64,000 bases of DNA from Kytococcus aerolatus (GCF_900187395.1 NZ_FYEZ01000001.1:124001-188000), one strand, 5' to 3'; counted from the first letter of the stretch, positions 11,293 to 20,145 are shown. Notes: generated by a model not told the origin, from the letters alone. Program-made: numbers and translations.

Positions 11293-12066
11293 TCAGCGCA
11301 GGCTGCGTCCGGCGGCCATGGTGGCCCCCTCCAGGGCGTCGAGGGCGGCGTCGCGGAGGCGGTTCAGGGACCGGGCACGGCCGGTCGTGCTGGCGAGGCT
11401 GGCGCTCGCCGTGGCGAGCCCGGCGGTGGTGGCCGCGGCGACGGCCGCCGCACGCTCCAGCAGGTCGACCATCTCGCCGGGCACGCCGGCGGGGAGCTCG
11501 GGGGCGCTCGACGGGGACAGGCCACCGGCGCCCGCCCCGGTCCACACCGGCGGTGCGGCGATGCTCTCCAGGTGCTCGGTACCGGCGCGCAGGGCCTCGG
11601 TGAGGGTGCGCTGGACCGAGCGCCGGTCGTGCATCTCCACCCGGGCGGCCGGGACCGGCGGGCAGTCCACCCGGACGGCGTCCAGGAGCACCCCACCGTC
11701 CTGCGACGTGCCGAACTCCGAGGCGAGCAGCACGAGCCCGTCGCCGAGGGAGGGGGCGACCAGCACCCCGACGGCCGCGCTGGAGCCGGCCTCGATCAGG
11801 GCGCGACCCAGCGGGACCAGACCCGGGCGGCCGGGGCTCGGCAGGGCGGCGATCACCTGGTGCTCGCCGAGATCCCGCCAGGCGGCCAGCAGCTCGGGAC
11901 TCCGTGCCGCCAGCTCCGGGGTCACCGCGTCGAGGGTCTCGGGCAGGCGGTCGGGCCACTCCTCCGGTGGGGTCCGTCCGGCGAGCACGTCGGTCGCCCA
12001 GAGGGCCGCGCAGCTTGCCACGGGGAGGCCCGGCGGGCCGAGGTGGGGCAGGAGGGAGGTGGGCAT
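11293..12066 (-). CDS. hypothetical protein upstream of cphBA
   Basis: A 257-residue protein I do not recognise. The first ~190 residues are a mixed alpha/beta sequence with a GVLVAPSLGDGLVLLASEFG strand region and a VEMHDRRSVQRTL segment. The last ~70 residues are alanine-rich and helical. No signal peptide or clear membrane segment is visible. It ends 21 bp before the cphB start on the same strand and may be co-transcribed with cphBA, although cphB has its own -10 box. Function is unknown. Confidence 0.55.
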   Translation of the reverse strand: MPTSLLPHLGPPGLPVASCAALWATDVLAGRTPPEEWPDRLPETLDAVTPELAARSPELLAAWRDLGEHQVIAALPSPGRPGLVPLGRALIEAGSSAAVGVLVAPSLGDGLVLLASEFGTSQDGGVLLDAVRVDCPPVPAARVEMHDRRSVQRTLTEALRAGTEHLESIAAPPVWTGAGAGGLSPSSAPELPAGVPGEMVDLLERAAAVAAATTAGLATASASLASTTGRARSLNRLRDAALDALEGATMAAGRSLR

Positions 12067-12125
12067 CGCGGCACAGTGTGCCTGCCGGCCGGGAGGGTGC
12101 GCAGCCACGCCTAGACTCTTGACCC

Positions 12126-12932
12126 ATGAGCGACGTGCTGGCCCTGGCCGATGTGGGCGTCCGCCGTGGCGGACGCGACCTGCTCTCCGGCATCGACTGG
12201 GAGGTCGAAGAGGGGGAGCGCTGGGTGGTGCTCGGCCCCAACGGTGCCGGCAAGACCACACTGCTCCAGCTCGCGGCCGCCCGCATGCACCCGACCGCCG
12301 GCTCGGTGTCCATCCTCGGGGAGGTCCTCGGGGCCACGGACGTCTTCGAGCTCCGTCCCCGGATCGGGCTGGCCTCGGCGGCGCTGGCCGACCGGGTCCC
12401 GGCCCGGGAGACCGTCCGGGACGTGGTGGTCACGGCCTCGTGGGCGGTCGTGGGCCGCTGGCGCGAGGAGTACGAGTCCGCCGACGAGGAACGGGCCGAC
12501 GCCCTGCTGGAGGCCCTGGGCGTGCAGCACCTGGCCGGCCGCCGTTTCGGGACCCTCTCGGAGGGGGAGCGCAAGCGGGTGCAGATCGCGCGGGCGCTCA
12601 TGACCGATCCGGAGCTCATGCTCCTCGACGAGCCGGCGGCCGGGCTGGACCTCGGGGGGCGCGAGGACCTCGTGGCACGCCTCGGCACCCTGGCGCAGGA
12701 CCTGGCCGCGCCGGCCATGGTGCTGGTCACCCACCACGTGGAGGAGATCCCCCCGGGCTTCACCGACGTGCTCATGATCCGGGAGGGCCGCGTGGTGGCC
12801 GGTGGCCCCCTGGAGACCACCCTCACGGCGGAGAACCTCTCGGCCACCTTCGGTCTCGAGGTGGTGCTGGAGCGTCACGGCCCGCGCTGGACCGCCCGCG
12901 CGGCGTACCCGGCCGGCATCGACATCCCGTGA
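12126..12932 (+). CDS. ABC transporter ATP-binding protein
   Basis: The 268-residue protein is a single ABC domain with Walker A GPNGAGKTTL (about 38-47), a degenerate signature LSEGERKRVQIA, and Walker B LMLLDEPAAGLD. Its nearest look-alikes are stand-alone ModF/YlmA-type ATPases; no permease or binding-protein gene is adjacent. TAGACT (12112-12117) lies 8 nt before the ATG with no ribosome binding site. It is followed after 7 bp by a TSUP permease gene, probably in the same transcript. Confidence 0.88.
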   Translation: MSDVLALADVGVRRGGRDLLSGIDWEVEEGERWVVLGPNGAGKTTLLQLAAARMHPTAGSVSILGEVLGATDVFELRPRIGLASAALADRVPARETVRDVVVTASWAVVGRWREEYESADEERADALLEALGVQHLAGRRFGTLSEGERKRVQIARALMTDPELMLLDEPAAGLDLGGREDLVARLGTLAQDLAAPAMVLVTHHVEEIPPGFTDVLMIREGRVVAGGPLETTLTAENLSATFGLEVVLERHGPRWTARAAYPAGIDIP

Positions 12933-12939
12933 GTTGGGC

Positions 12940-13746
12940 ATGAGTGCCGCCGAGCTGGGTCTGGTCCTGCTGGCCGGGCTCTTCGCCGGGACGATCAACA
13001 CGATCGTGGGGTCCGGCTCCCTGGTGACCTTCCCGCTCCTGGTGTGGCTGGGGCTGCCCCCGGTGCAGGCGAACATCACGAGCAAGCTGGGCATCGTCCC
13101 TGGGGGACTGACGGGGACCTGGGGCTACCGGCGGGAGCTGGCCGGGACACGGCACCTCCTGCCGGGGTTGCTGGTCGCCAGCGCGGTGGGCGGGCTCGCC
13201 GGGGCGCTCCTGCTGCTCGTCCTGCCGGCGGAGGCCTTCGACGCGGTGGTCCCGGTGCTCATCGCCGTGGCCGGCGTGCTGGTGGCCACGCAGCCGATGG
13301 TCAAGCGACGGCTGGCGGCGCGGGCCCGGTCCGTGGGGACGAGATCGAGCACGGACGCCTCCGTCGAGACGCGGGTCGGGGAACGCGTGCGGGCCACCGG
13401 ATGGCTGGTTCCCGGGGCGGGCGCGGTGGGGGTGTACTCCGGGTACTTCGGGGCGGCCCAAGGCGTGCTGTACATGGCCGTGATGGGGCTGACCACCTCG
13501 GCCGGGCTGCAGCAGCAGAACGCGCTGAAGAATCTCACGGCGCTGGTGTCCAACGCGGTCAGCGCCGTCGTGTTCGTGGTGGTCTCCCGGGGGAGCATCG
13601 ACTGGGCCGTGGCCGGCGTGCTCGCCGTGGGCGCGCTCCTCGGCGGTCTCGTGGGGGCCCGCATCGGTCGGACCCTGCCTCCCGCGGTGCTCCGCGGCGT
13701 CGTGCTGGTCATCTGCGTCGTAGCCCTCTGGGACCTCCTGCGCTGA
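12940..13746 (+). CDS. TSUP family (TauE/SafE) membrane permease
   Basis: The 268-residue protein has about eight hydrophobic helices in the two-fold arrangement of TSUP permeases. It has the family-typical N-terminal GTINTIVGSGSLVTFP motif and a second-half counterpart GVYSGYFGAAQGV. Family members export or import sulfite, sulfonates or other small anions; the substrate is not evident here. It lies directly downstream of the ABC ATPase gene. Confidence 0.88.
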   Translation: MSAAELGLVLLAGLFAGTINTIVGSGSLVTFPLLVWLGLPPVQANITSKLGIVPGGLTGTWGYRRELAGTRHLLPGLLVASAVGGLAGALLLLVLPAEAFDAVVPVLIAVAGVLVATQPMVKRRLAARARSVGTRSSTDASVETRVGERVRATGWLVPGAGAVGVYSGYFGAAQGVLYMAVMGLTTSAGLQQQNALKNLTALVSNAVSAVVFVVVSRGSIDWAVAGVLAVGALLGGLVGARIGRTLPPAVLRGVVLVICVVALWDLLR

Positions 13747-13781
13747 GCGGGCTCCTCCCCACCCGGTGGGAGAATGGGCGG

Positions 13782-14591
13782 ATGCCGATCCCGCTCACCG
13801 ACCCCACCGACCCGCGCGTCGAGGACTACTTCGGCCTCACGGACGTGAACCTGCGGCGCAGGCTGGAGCCCGAGCGGGGCCTGTACATGGCCGAGTCGGA
13901 GAAGGTCATCCGCCGGGCGCTGGCCGTGGGACACCGGCCCCGGTCGATGCTCCTCACGCCCCGCTGGGTGGAGGACATGGCCGAGCTCGTCGCGGACGTC
14001 GAGGCCGCCGGTGCTCCGGTGTACGTCGCCGAGCCGCAGGTGGCCGAGTCGATGACGGGGTTCCACCTCCACCGGGGGGCGTTGGCCGCCATGCACCGCC
14101 CGGAGCTGCCCGAGGTCACCGAGCTCGTCCGGGACGCCCAGCGGGTGGTCGTCGTGGAGGACGTCGTCGACCACACCAACGTGGGCGCCATCTTCCGCTC
14201 CGCCGCCGCCCTGGGCGCCGATGCCGTGCTGGTCACCCCGCGCTGCGCCGACCCGCTGTACCGCCGCAGCGTCCGCGTCTCGATGGGGACGGTCTTCCAG
14301 GTGCCGTGGACCCGGATCGACCCCTGGCCGGCCGGTGTCGCCACTCTTCAGGGGGCCGGGTTCACCGTGGCGGCCCTGGCCCTCACGGACGACGCGATCA
14401 GCCTGCGCGAGCTGCAGGCCGACCCGCCGGAGCGGCTGGCCATCGTGCTCGGGACCGAGGGCGACGGGCTGGCCCGCAGCACGGTGGATGCCGCCGACCT
14501 GGCCGTGCAGATCCCGATGAGCGGGGGAGTGGACTCCCTCAACGTGGCGGCTGCCAGCGCCGTGGCGATGTACGCCATTCAGCCGCAGTAG
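13782..14591 (+). CDS. TrmH/SpoU family RNA 2'-O-methyltransferase
   Basis: The 269-residue protein has the SPOUT knot motifs of the TrmH family: a VVVEDVVDHTNVGAIFRSAAA block around residue 126, GTEGDGL near residue 228, and a C-terminal PMSGGVDSLNVAAASAV block. These bind S-adenosylmethionine and form the active site for ribose methylation of tRNA or rRNA. The target nucleotide cannot be assigned. The gene ends in a 13-bp tail-to-tail overlap with the DUF3037 gene. Confidence 0.9.
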   Translation: MPIPLTDPTDPRVEDYFGLTDVNLRRRLEPERGLYMAESEKVIRRALAVGHRPRSMLLTPRWVEDMAELVADVEAAGAPVYVAEPQVAESMTGFHLHRGALAAMHRPELPEVTELVRDAQRVVVVEDVVDHTNVGAIFRSAAALGADAVLVTPRCADPLYRRSVRVSMGTVFQVPWTRIDPWPAGVATLQGAGFTVAALALTDDAISLRELQADPPERLAIVLGTEGDGLARSTVDAADLAVQIPMSGGVDSLNVAAASAVAMYAIQPQ

Positions 14592-15043
14592 CGCTCCAGC
14601 AGCCGGGCCGACTCCCGGGCGGGGTCCCGGGAGAGCCCGGAGTGCACCGGGGAGGTCTGCACCACGGTCGAGCGGGGGGCCACCAGCCACCCGAAGCGCT
14701 TGGCCAGGGTGTGGAGCTCCTCTGCCGGGGGCCCTCCGACCACCGGCTCGCTGCGCGCGATCCGGTCCATGGTCACGAGGAAGCGCTGCACAGCTGCGGC
14801 ATCGAGCGCCGGGTCCAGCGCAGTGGCGATGCCGGGGCGCCAGCGCACCGCGACGTCGAGCACCGCGGCGGAGCGCGAGTGCACCACGACGCCCACGTTG
14901 AAGAACTCCGCCCGCTCGGGGCGGGGTACGCACCGGATCACCGCGTACTGGTACTCGTGCAGCTCCGGGGCCCCCTCGACACGGGTGGGGCGTCGCAGCG
15001 CCCGGCGCCCCCCACCGGCCAGACCGACGGTCGGTCCGCTCAT
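14579..15043 (-). CDS. DUF3037 family protein
   Basis: The 154-residue protein contains the DUF3037 core (EYQYAVIRCVPRPERAEFFN near residues 30-49). Function is unknown. Its ATG overlaps the stop of the upstream HipA-like kinase gene by four bases (ATGA), so the two are translated together. HipA-like kinase/DUF3037 pairs are a recurring arrangement in actinobacteria, which suggests the two products work together. Confidence 0.8.
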   Translation of the reverse strand: MSGPTVGLAGGGRRALRRPTRVEGAPELHEYQYAVIRCVPRPERAEFFNVGVVVHSRSAAVLDVAVRWRPGIATALDPALDAAAVQRFLVTMDRIARSEPVVGGPPAEELHTLAKRFGWLVAPRSTVVQTSPVHSGLSRDPARESARLLERYCG

Positions 15044-15963
15044 CGGGGCTCCTCCCCGTGCCGGTGGATGGCGCGCCGCTGCTGCATCTCGAGCGAGCGG
15101 CGGGCCTCGGCGAGGCCCTCCCGGGCACCGCGCCGGGCCCTCTCGAGGGAGTCGTCGTCGGGCAACCAGTGCTCGGCGGCGGCGAGGCGGGCGGTGAGGG
15201 CGGCGAGATAGGCCTCGCGCACGGCGTCGGTGGTGGGCATGCCCCCGGTGGTCTCCAGCCACTCGGTAGGCACGGCGGCGACCGCCCGCTGGAGGGCCTC
15301 CTCGAGGCCGGGTGCGAGCTCGTCGTGCACCCGCGCCATGGATCCGGTCTCCGCGGGCACCACGGCCGCCAGGACGTGACTGGTCGCGTCGAAGGCCTGG
15401 TGGGCGAAGCGGGCCGGCTCGGGGGCGTGCTCCGCGGCCGAGGAGGGCCAGGTGTGGTGGAAGTAGAGGGCGGCCCCGTGGTCGATGAGCCACGGCTCGC
15501 CGTGCCAGAGCACGAGGTTCGGGTTGCTCCAGGTGCGGTCGATGTTCGCGGTGAACGCGTCCAGCCAGAGCACCCGGGCGGCGGTCTCGGGGGTCGGGGG
15601 AGCGGTGCCGTCGTACCCGTGGGCCCCGGGCAGGAAGTCGGTGCCCAGGTTGAGCCCGATGGAGGCCCGGAGCAGGTCCTGCACCTCCTCGTCGGGCTCG
15701 TAGCGGGCCAGTGCCTCGGGCAGCTCCAGGGCGACCATCTCCGGCACCGGCAGGCCCAGGGCCCGGGCGATCTCCCCGACGATCACCTCCGCCACCAGCA
15801 CCTTCACGCCCTGCCCCGCCGACCGGAACTTCATGACATAGGTGCCCAGATCGTCGGCCTCGACCACGCCCGGCATGGAACCGCCCTCGCGCAGCGGGGT
15901 GACGTAGCGGACGGCGGTCCGGCGGGGGAGCTGCGCGTCGGGGCGCCAGCGGGGCTCGCTCAT
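15040..15963 (-). CDS. HipA-like kinase-fold protein, partner of DUF3037
   Basis: The 307-residue protein resembles the C-terminal half of HipA kinases. An N-terminal nucleotide-contacting segment (YVMKFRSAGQG) is followed by a catalytic block with ANIDRTWSNPNL and a metal-binding LIDHG about 20 residues later. It lacks the N-terminal HipA domain and has no HipB-type DNA-binding gene beside it, so a classical HipBA toxin-antitoxin system is not supported. TACCGT (15971-15976 on the minus strand) lies 7 nt before the ATG at 15963, marking a leaderless start. It is the first gene of a coupled pair with DUF3037. Confidence 0.75.
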   Translation of the reverse strand: MSEPRWRPDAQLPRRTAVRYVTPLREGGSMPGVVEADDLGTYVMKFRSAGQGVKVLVAEVIVGEIARALGLPVPEMVALELPEALARYEPDEEVQDLLRASIGLNLGTDFLPGAHGYDGTAPPTPETAARVLWLDAFTANIDRTWSNPNLVLWHGEPWLIDHGAALYFHHTWPSSAAEHAPEPARFAHQAFDATSHVLAAVVPAETGSMARVHDELAPGLEEALQRAVAAVPTEWLETTGGMPTTDAVREAYLAALTARLAAAEHWLPDDDSLERARRGAREGLAEARRSLEMQQRRAIHRHGEEPR

Positions 15964-16011
15964 GGCGGACACGGTACGCACCCGTGGCGGGACCCCGACC
16001 CGCTCGCCCGA

Positions 16012-16095
16012 GACCCACCGCCCTCGCCGCAGAATCACCGTTCTGCAGCACTCCCACCGTGAGTGGACGGTGATCCTGGACGAGGGCGGTGGGTC
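16012..16095. repeat. 84-bp imperfect palindrome in a divergent intergenic region
   Basis: Perfect 15-bp outer arms (16012-16026 and 16081-16095) and 8-bp inner arms (16034-16041 and 16067-16074) flank a loop that itself contains CACTC/GAGTG. The structure lies between two divergent genes rather than after a stop codon, so it is not an obvious terminator. It could be an operator, a REP/MITE-like element, or an RNA hairpin in one of the leaders. Confidence 0.75.
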
Positions 16096-16172
16096 CGGCC
16101 CGAAGCGTGGCTCTGGGCGACGCGGCGGTGCTGCCCCGCGCGCGAGGGGCCCCGCGGGCCTACCCTTCCCCC

Positions 16173-16952
16173 ATGAGCCTGGTCTACTCCGCTGTCATCC
16201 CCCTGGCCCGCACACTGCTCGCCGCCCAGGGCGCCCGTATCACCGTCACCGGGCAGGAGCACGTCCCCGTCGAGGGCCCCGCGGTCATCACGGCCAACCA
16301 CATCAGCTATCTCGACTACGTCTACGCCGGCCTGGCGGTGCGCCACCGACGTCGGCTGGTGCGCTTCATGGCGAAGAAGGAGCTCTTCGACCAGCCCGTC
16401 CTCGGTGCCGCCCTGCGCGACATGGGGCACATCCGCGTGGACCGGGAGGCCGGGGCCGCCGCGTACCAGGAGGCCGTCAAGGCCCTGCGCGAGGGGGAGC
16501 TCGTCGGGGTCTACCCGGAGGCCACGATCTCCCGCAGCTGGGAGCTGAAGACGTTCAAGACCGGTGCGGCCCGCATGGCGGCCGCGAGCGGCGCCCCCCT
16601 GCTGCCGATCGTCACCTGGGGGCCGCACACCCAGTGGACCAAGGGCCTCCCGAAGCGGATGGGCCGCACCAACCCGCGCGTGGCGATCCACGTCGGGGCG
16701 CCCATCCCGGTGGCCCCGGATGCCGACGCCCAGGCCACGACCGATGTCCTGCACGCGCGGATGACCGAGCTGCTCCACGCCGCCCAGGCCGAGCACGGCC
16801 CGATGCCCCCCGAGCTGAGCGCGTGGGAGCCGGCTCGCCTCGGCGGCACCGCCCCCACGCTCGAGGAGGCCGACGCGCTGGATGCCGCCGAGCGCCGCGA
16901 GCGCCGCCGGCGTCACCTCGAGAAGCTCAAGCAGCAGCGCGAGCGCGGCTGA
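16173..16952 (+). CDS. 1-acyl-sn-glycerol-3-phosphate acyltransferase (PlsC family)
   Basis: The 259-residue protein has the acyltransferase motifs NHISYLD (NHx4D, about residues 46-52) and YPEATIS in place of the common EGTRS, as in many actinobacterial homologues. The family transfers an acyl chain to lysophosphatidate or related acceptors at the inner membrane face. The C-terminal tail is very rich in Arg, Lys and Glu and likely forms a helix. TACCCT (16161-16166) sits 6 nt before the ATG. It converges on the sigma-factor gene with one base between the stop codons. Confidence 0.9.
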   Translation: MSLVYSAVIPLARTLLAAQGARITVTGQEHVPVEGPAVITANHISYLDYVYAGLAVRHRRRLVRFMAKKELFDQPVLGAALRDMGHIRVDREAGAAAYQEAVKALREGELVGVYPEATISRSWELKTFKTGAARMAAASGAPLLPIVTWGPHTQWTKGLPKRMGRTNPRVAIHVGAPIPVAPDADAQATTDVLHARMTELLHAAQAEHGPMPPELSAWEPARLGGTAPTLEEADALDAAERRERRRRHLEKLKQQRERG

Positions 16953-16953
16953 C

Positions 16954-17631
16954 TCAGCCGGACACCTGCCCACGGAGGGTCTCCAGGACCCGCCGGATCC
17001 GGCGGCTGACCTGCGGCTGGGAGATGCCGAGTCGCTGTGCGATGGACTCCTGGCTCTCTCCCTCCAGGTAGCGCAGGTGGAGCATCTCCCGGTCCTCCTG
17101 CTCCAGCGCGCTGATGAAGGGGTGCACGGTGACCCAGTCGTCGACGTGGGTCAGGGCCTCCTCGGCCTCGGAAGCGGGGTGGTGGTGCGTCTCCTCCTCG
17201 GGCGCCGCCACCATGCCGCGGGCGGCTGACCGGGCCTCCCGGAGCTCGGAGGGGGTCACCCCGAGGGCCGCGACGAGATCGTCCTCACCGGGCTCGCGGC
17301 CCAGCTCCTGGCGGAGCTGCTCCTCGGCGGCACGCACCTGCAGCGCCAGCTCCTGGAGACGACGCGGTGGCCGCACCCACCACCCGGTGTCGCGGAGATA
17401 GCGCTTGAGCTCGCCGAGCATCGTGGGGCGGGCGAACGCGCCGAAGGGAACGCCCCGAGCCGGGTCGTAGCGGCGGGCGGCCAGGACGAGGCCGAGGCAG
17501 GCCACCTGCTCGCAGTCGTCCGCCAGGGCCGGGGTGGGGGCGAAGGCGCGGCCCACGCTGCGTGCCAGGGGGAGGTGCTCCACGATGAGTCGTTCCACAC
17601 CGTGGTGCACCATCGGGTCGCGATCCAGCAC
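16954..17631 (-). CDS. RNA polymerase sigma factor, SigB/SigF/SigG subfamily
   Basis: The 225-residue protein has sigma-70 region 2 (DDCEQVACLGLVLAARRYD and FGAFARPTMLGELKRY, about 39-80), region 3, and a region 4 helix-turn-helix ending in ESIAQRLGISQPQVSRRIRR near the C-terminus. The layout fits the general-stress/sporulation-type subfamily. I chose the GTG at 17631 because GGAGG lies six bases upstream. No anti-sigma or anti-anti-sigma gene is adjacent, so its control is not visible. It is divergent from dinB. Confidence 0.9.
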   Translation of the reverse strand: MLDRDPMVHHGVERLIVEHLPLARSVGRAFAPTPALADDCEQVACLGLVLAARRYDPARGVPFGAFARPTMLGELKRYLRDTGWWVRPPRRLQELALQVRAAEEQLRQELGREPGEDDLVAALGVTPSELREARSAARGMVAAPEEETHHHPASEAEEALTHVDDWVTVHPFISALEQEDREMLHLRYLEGESQESIAQRLGISQPQVSRRIRRVLETLRGQVSG

Positions 17632-17765
17632 AGAGCCTCCAGGTACGTCGAAGTAGACGTGGCGCTCTGCTGGACCACGGTCGTCATCCTGACATGTGCC
17701 GCACCGTGTACCGGCCGACGGCCCCGGGGAGGGGGCCGGGCGGGTCCGTGCCCTACGGTCTTCCC

Positions 17766-19145
17766 ATGCGTGCCACGGCCTCGGTCCTCCACGTGGACCT
17801 GGACGCCTTCTTCGCCGCCGTGGAGCAACGGGACAAGCCCTCCCTCCGGGGGCGCCCCGTGGTGGTCGGTGGGACCGGGAGACGCGGGGTGGTCTCCACC
17901 GCCAGCTACGAGGCCCGGCACTACGGGGTGCGGTCGGCCATGCCGGCGTGGCAGGCGCGGGCGCAGCTCCCGGGTGGCGCAGCCTTCCTGTCCGGCCGGT
18001 TCGACGCCTACCGCCGGTCCTCCCGCGCCGCGTTGGGTGTGCTCCGGGAGCTCTCCTCGGTGGTGGAGCAGGTGAGCATCGACGAGGCCTATGCCGACCT
18101 GGCGCCGGACTGGCCGGTGGATGGATGGTCCCGGGCGGACGCGGAGGCCCTGGCCGAGCGCCTGCGGGCGGGTGTCCGCGGCGCCACGGGTGGCCTGACC
18201 GCGAGCGTGGGCGTCGGGTCGAGCAAGATGATGGCCAAGATGGCCTCCGAGGCGTCCAAGCCGGACGGTCTGCGGGTGATCTGGCCCGGGGAGGAGGCCG
18301 CCTTCCTGGCCGATCTCCCGATGCGTGCCCTGCCCGGCGTCGGTCCGGCCACCACGGAGAAGCTCCGGACCTTCGGGGCGGTGACGGTCGCGGACCTGCG
18401 CCGCATGGCCCTGCCGGACCTCGTCTCGATCCTCGGGGAGGCGAGCGGCCACGGGGTGCACGATCTCGCCCGGGGGATCGATCGCCGGGAGGTCACCACG
18501 CACCGGGAGGCCAAGAGCGTCTCGGCCGAGGAGACCTTCCACCAGGACCTGACGGACGTCCGGGAGGTCACCGCGGAGCTGGGGCTGCTGGCACGCCGGG
18601 TGGCCGCCCGGCTGGAGAAGGCCGGGCTGTTCGGTCGGACCGTGGGCGTCAAGCTACGGCGCCACGACTTCTCCACCCACCTGCGCTCCACCACCCTGGC
18701 CCATGGGACGGACCGGGCGGAGCTCATCACCGAGCAGGCGGTCCGGCTCGCGCTGGGCATCGGGGTGGGGGACGGGGTACGTCTCCTGGGAGTGAGTGTC
18801 TCCGGCTTCGTCGAGCACAGCCAGGAGCTCATGCCGCTCGACCTCGGGCCGGGAGTCACCTCGGGGAGCCAGGAGAGCCACACGGCGGACGTGTCGTCCG
18901 AGACCGACGCGGCCGTCGGGTGGGACGACGAGGAGTCCCACGCCGCCCGTCTGGGCCGGGTGGCCTGGCCGACGGGCGCGGACGTCGTGCACGCCGAGCA
19001 CGGCGCCGGCTGGGTGTGGGGCAGCGGGCTGGGGAGGGTGACGGTGCGCTTCGAGGGGCCGACCACGGGACCGGGGCCGATCCGCACCTTCGAGGCTGAC
19101 GATCCCGCCCTGCGGCGCAGCGACCCGCCGGCCTGGGCGCCGTGA
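17766..19145 (+). CDS. dinB: DNA polymerase IV (Y family)
   Basis: The 459-residue protein has the Y-family catalytic motifs HVDLDAFFAAVEQ (about residues 9-21) and SIDEAY (about 104-109), followed by the thumb and little-finger domains. The C-terminal ~70 residues form an extra domain found in many actinobacterial DinB proteins. The enzyme performs error-prone translesion synthesis. TACGGT (17754-17759) lies 6 nt before the ATG, so the start is probably leaderless. No clear LexA box was seen upstream. Confidence 0.93.
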   Translation: MRATASVLHVDLDAFFAAVEQRDKPSLRGRPVVVGGTGRRGVVSTASYEARHYGVRSAMPAWQARAQLPGGAAFLSGRFDAYRRSSRAALGVLRELSSVVEQVSIDEAYADLAPDWPVDGWSRADAEALAERLRAGVRGATGGLTASVGVGSSKMMAKMASEASKPDGLRVIWPGEEAAFLADLPMRALPGVGPATTEKLRTFGAVTVADLRRMALPDLVSILGEASGHGVHDLARGIDRREVTTHREAKSVSAEETFHQDLTDVREVTAELGLLARRVAARLEKAGLFGRTVGVKLRRHDFSTHLRSTTLAHGTDRAELITEQAVRLALGIGVGDGVRLLGVSVSGFVEHSQELMPLDLGPGVTSGSQESHTADVSSETDAAVGWDDEESHAARLGRVAWPTGADVVHAEHGAGWVWGSGLGRVTVRFEGPTTGPGPIRTFEADDPALRRSDPPAWAP

Positions 19146-19154
19146 CAGCGAGGG

Positions 19155-19934
19155 TCAGCTGAAGGTCCAGCTCCGCTTGCTCAGCCCGTACCAGAACCCG
19201 TCGATGGCGGTCTGACCCGCCGGGGATCCCTTGACCGAGGCGGCGCCCAGCGCGACGTAGAGCGGGGCCCAGTGCTCGGCCCGGGGGTGGGCGATACCGG
19301 GCGCCGGGGCGCGGTGCTCCCAGTCGAGCAGGGCGTCCACGTTGCCGGCGGAGACGTGCTCGGCGGCCCAGGCGTCGAACTCGGCCGATTCGGTGGGGGC
19401 GGCGTAGTCGGGACCCTGGGAGGGGTTGAACCAGCGGAGGTTGTGGGTGGTGAAGCCCGAGCCCACGATGAGCGTGCCCTCGTCGCGCAGCGGAGCAAGT
19501 CGCTGGCCCATCGCGAAGAGCTGCTGCGGGTCCAGGGTGGGCATCGACACCTGGAGGACGGGGATGTCGGCCGCGGGGAACATCTCGACGAGCGGGACGT
19601 AGGCGCCGTGGTCCAGGCCGCGGTGCGGGTCCTGCATGACGGGCCCGCCCTGACCGGAGAGGACGCCGGCCACCGAGGCGGCGAGCTCCGGGGCAGCCGG
19701 GGCGTCGTAGGTCACCTCGTAGTACTTCCGCGGGAAGCCCCAGAAATCGTAGGTGAGCGGGGCGCCGCTGGTGGAGGAGACCGTCACCGGGGCGTTTTCC
19801 CAGTGGGCCGAGATCATGAGGATGTTGCGGGGGCGCTCCAGGGTGGAGGACCACTCGGCGAGCTGGCGGGTCCAGGTGGCGTCGTCGGCCAGCGGGGGAG
19901 CGCCGTGGGAGAGGTAGAGGACGGGAGCTGTCAT
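19155..19934 (-). CDS. LigB-type extradiol ring-cleavage dioxygenase (DODA family)
   Basis: The 259-residue protein matches class III extradiol dioxygenases of the DOPA-dioxygenase subgroup: SHGAPP near residue 9, SAHWE near 43, and conserved histidines in LDHGAYVPL and GSGFTTHNLR. Members are non-haem Fe(II) or zinc enzymes; the natural substrate in bacteria is usually not known. AGCCTA at 19941-19946 (TAGGCT on the minus strand) lies 6 nt before the ATG. Confidence 0.88.
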   Translation of the reverse strand: MTAPVLYLSHGAPPLADDATWTRQLAEWSSTLERPRNILMISAHWENAPVTVSSTSGAPLTYDFWGFPRKYYEVTYDAPAAPELAASVAGVLSGQGGPVMQDPHRGLDHGAYVPLVEMFPAADIPVLQVSMPTLDPQQLFAMGQRLAPLRDEGTLIVGSGFTTHNLRWFNPSQGPDYAAPTESAEFDAWAAEHVSAGNVDALLDWEHRAPAPGIAHPRAEHWAPLYVALGAASVKGSPAGQTAIDGFWYGLSKRSWTFS

Positions 19935-19991
19935 GGGGCCAGCCTAGCCACAGATAGGTGACATGTCACGCGGGGGCGTTGTGCCATCGCT

Positions 19992-20019
19992 TTGACGAAC
20001 CGTCATCGCCTGCTACAGT
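19992..20019 (+). promoter_or_regulatory. sigma-70-type promoter of tRNA-Leu
   Basis: TTGACG (19992-19997) and TACAGT (20014-20019) are separated by 16 bp, a near-consensus housekeeping promoter 36 bp upstream of the tRNA. Confidence 0.8.
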
Positions 20020-20055
20020 TGCCCGTCGTTGCGCACGAGAGTGCGGACACCACCT

Positions 20056-20139
20056 GTCCGGGTGGCGGAATGGCAGACGCGCTAGCTTGAGGTGCTAGTG
20101 CCCTTAACGGGCGTGGGGGTTCAAGTCCCCCTCCGGACA
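20056..20139 (+). tRNA. tRNA-Leu (anticodon GAG)
   Basis: The sequence folds as a class II tRNA: a 7-bp acceptor stem (GTCCGGG with TCCGGAC, one G-T pair), an anticodon stem CTAGC/GCTAG closing the loop TTGAGGT, a long variable arm, and a T arm with GTTCAAGTC. The anticodon GAG reads CUC and CUU leucine codons. CCA is not encoded. A strong promoter precedes it and an intrinsic terminator follows. Confidence 0.95.
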
Positions 20140-20145
20140 CCGATA

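Noticed and set aside
16012-16095. Bidirectional terminator
   Set aside because: The flanking genes are divergent, so no transcript should end here.
20056-20139. tRNA-Leu as the attachment site of the island
   Set aside because: The island starts about 2 kb further on and I saw no repeat of the tRNA 3' end at its right border near 36,790.
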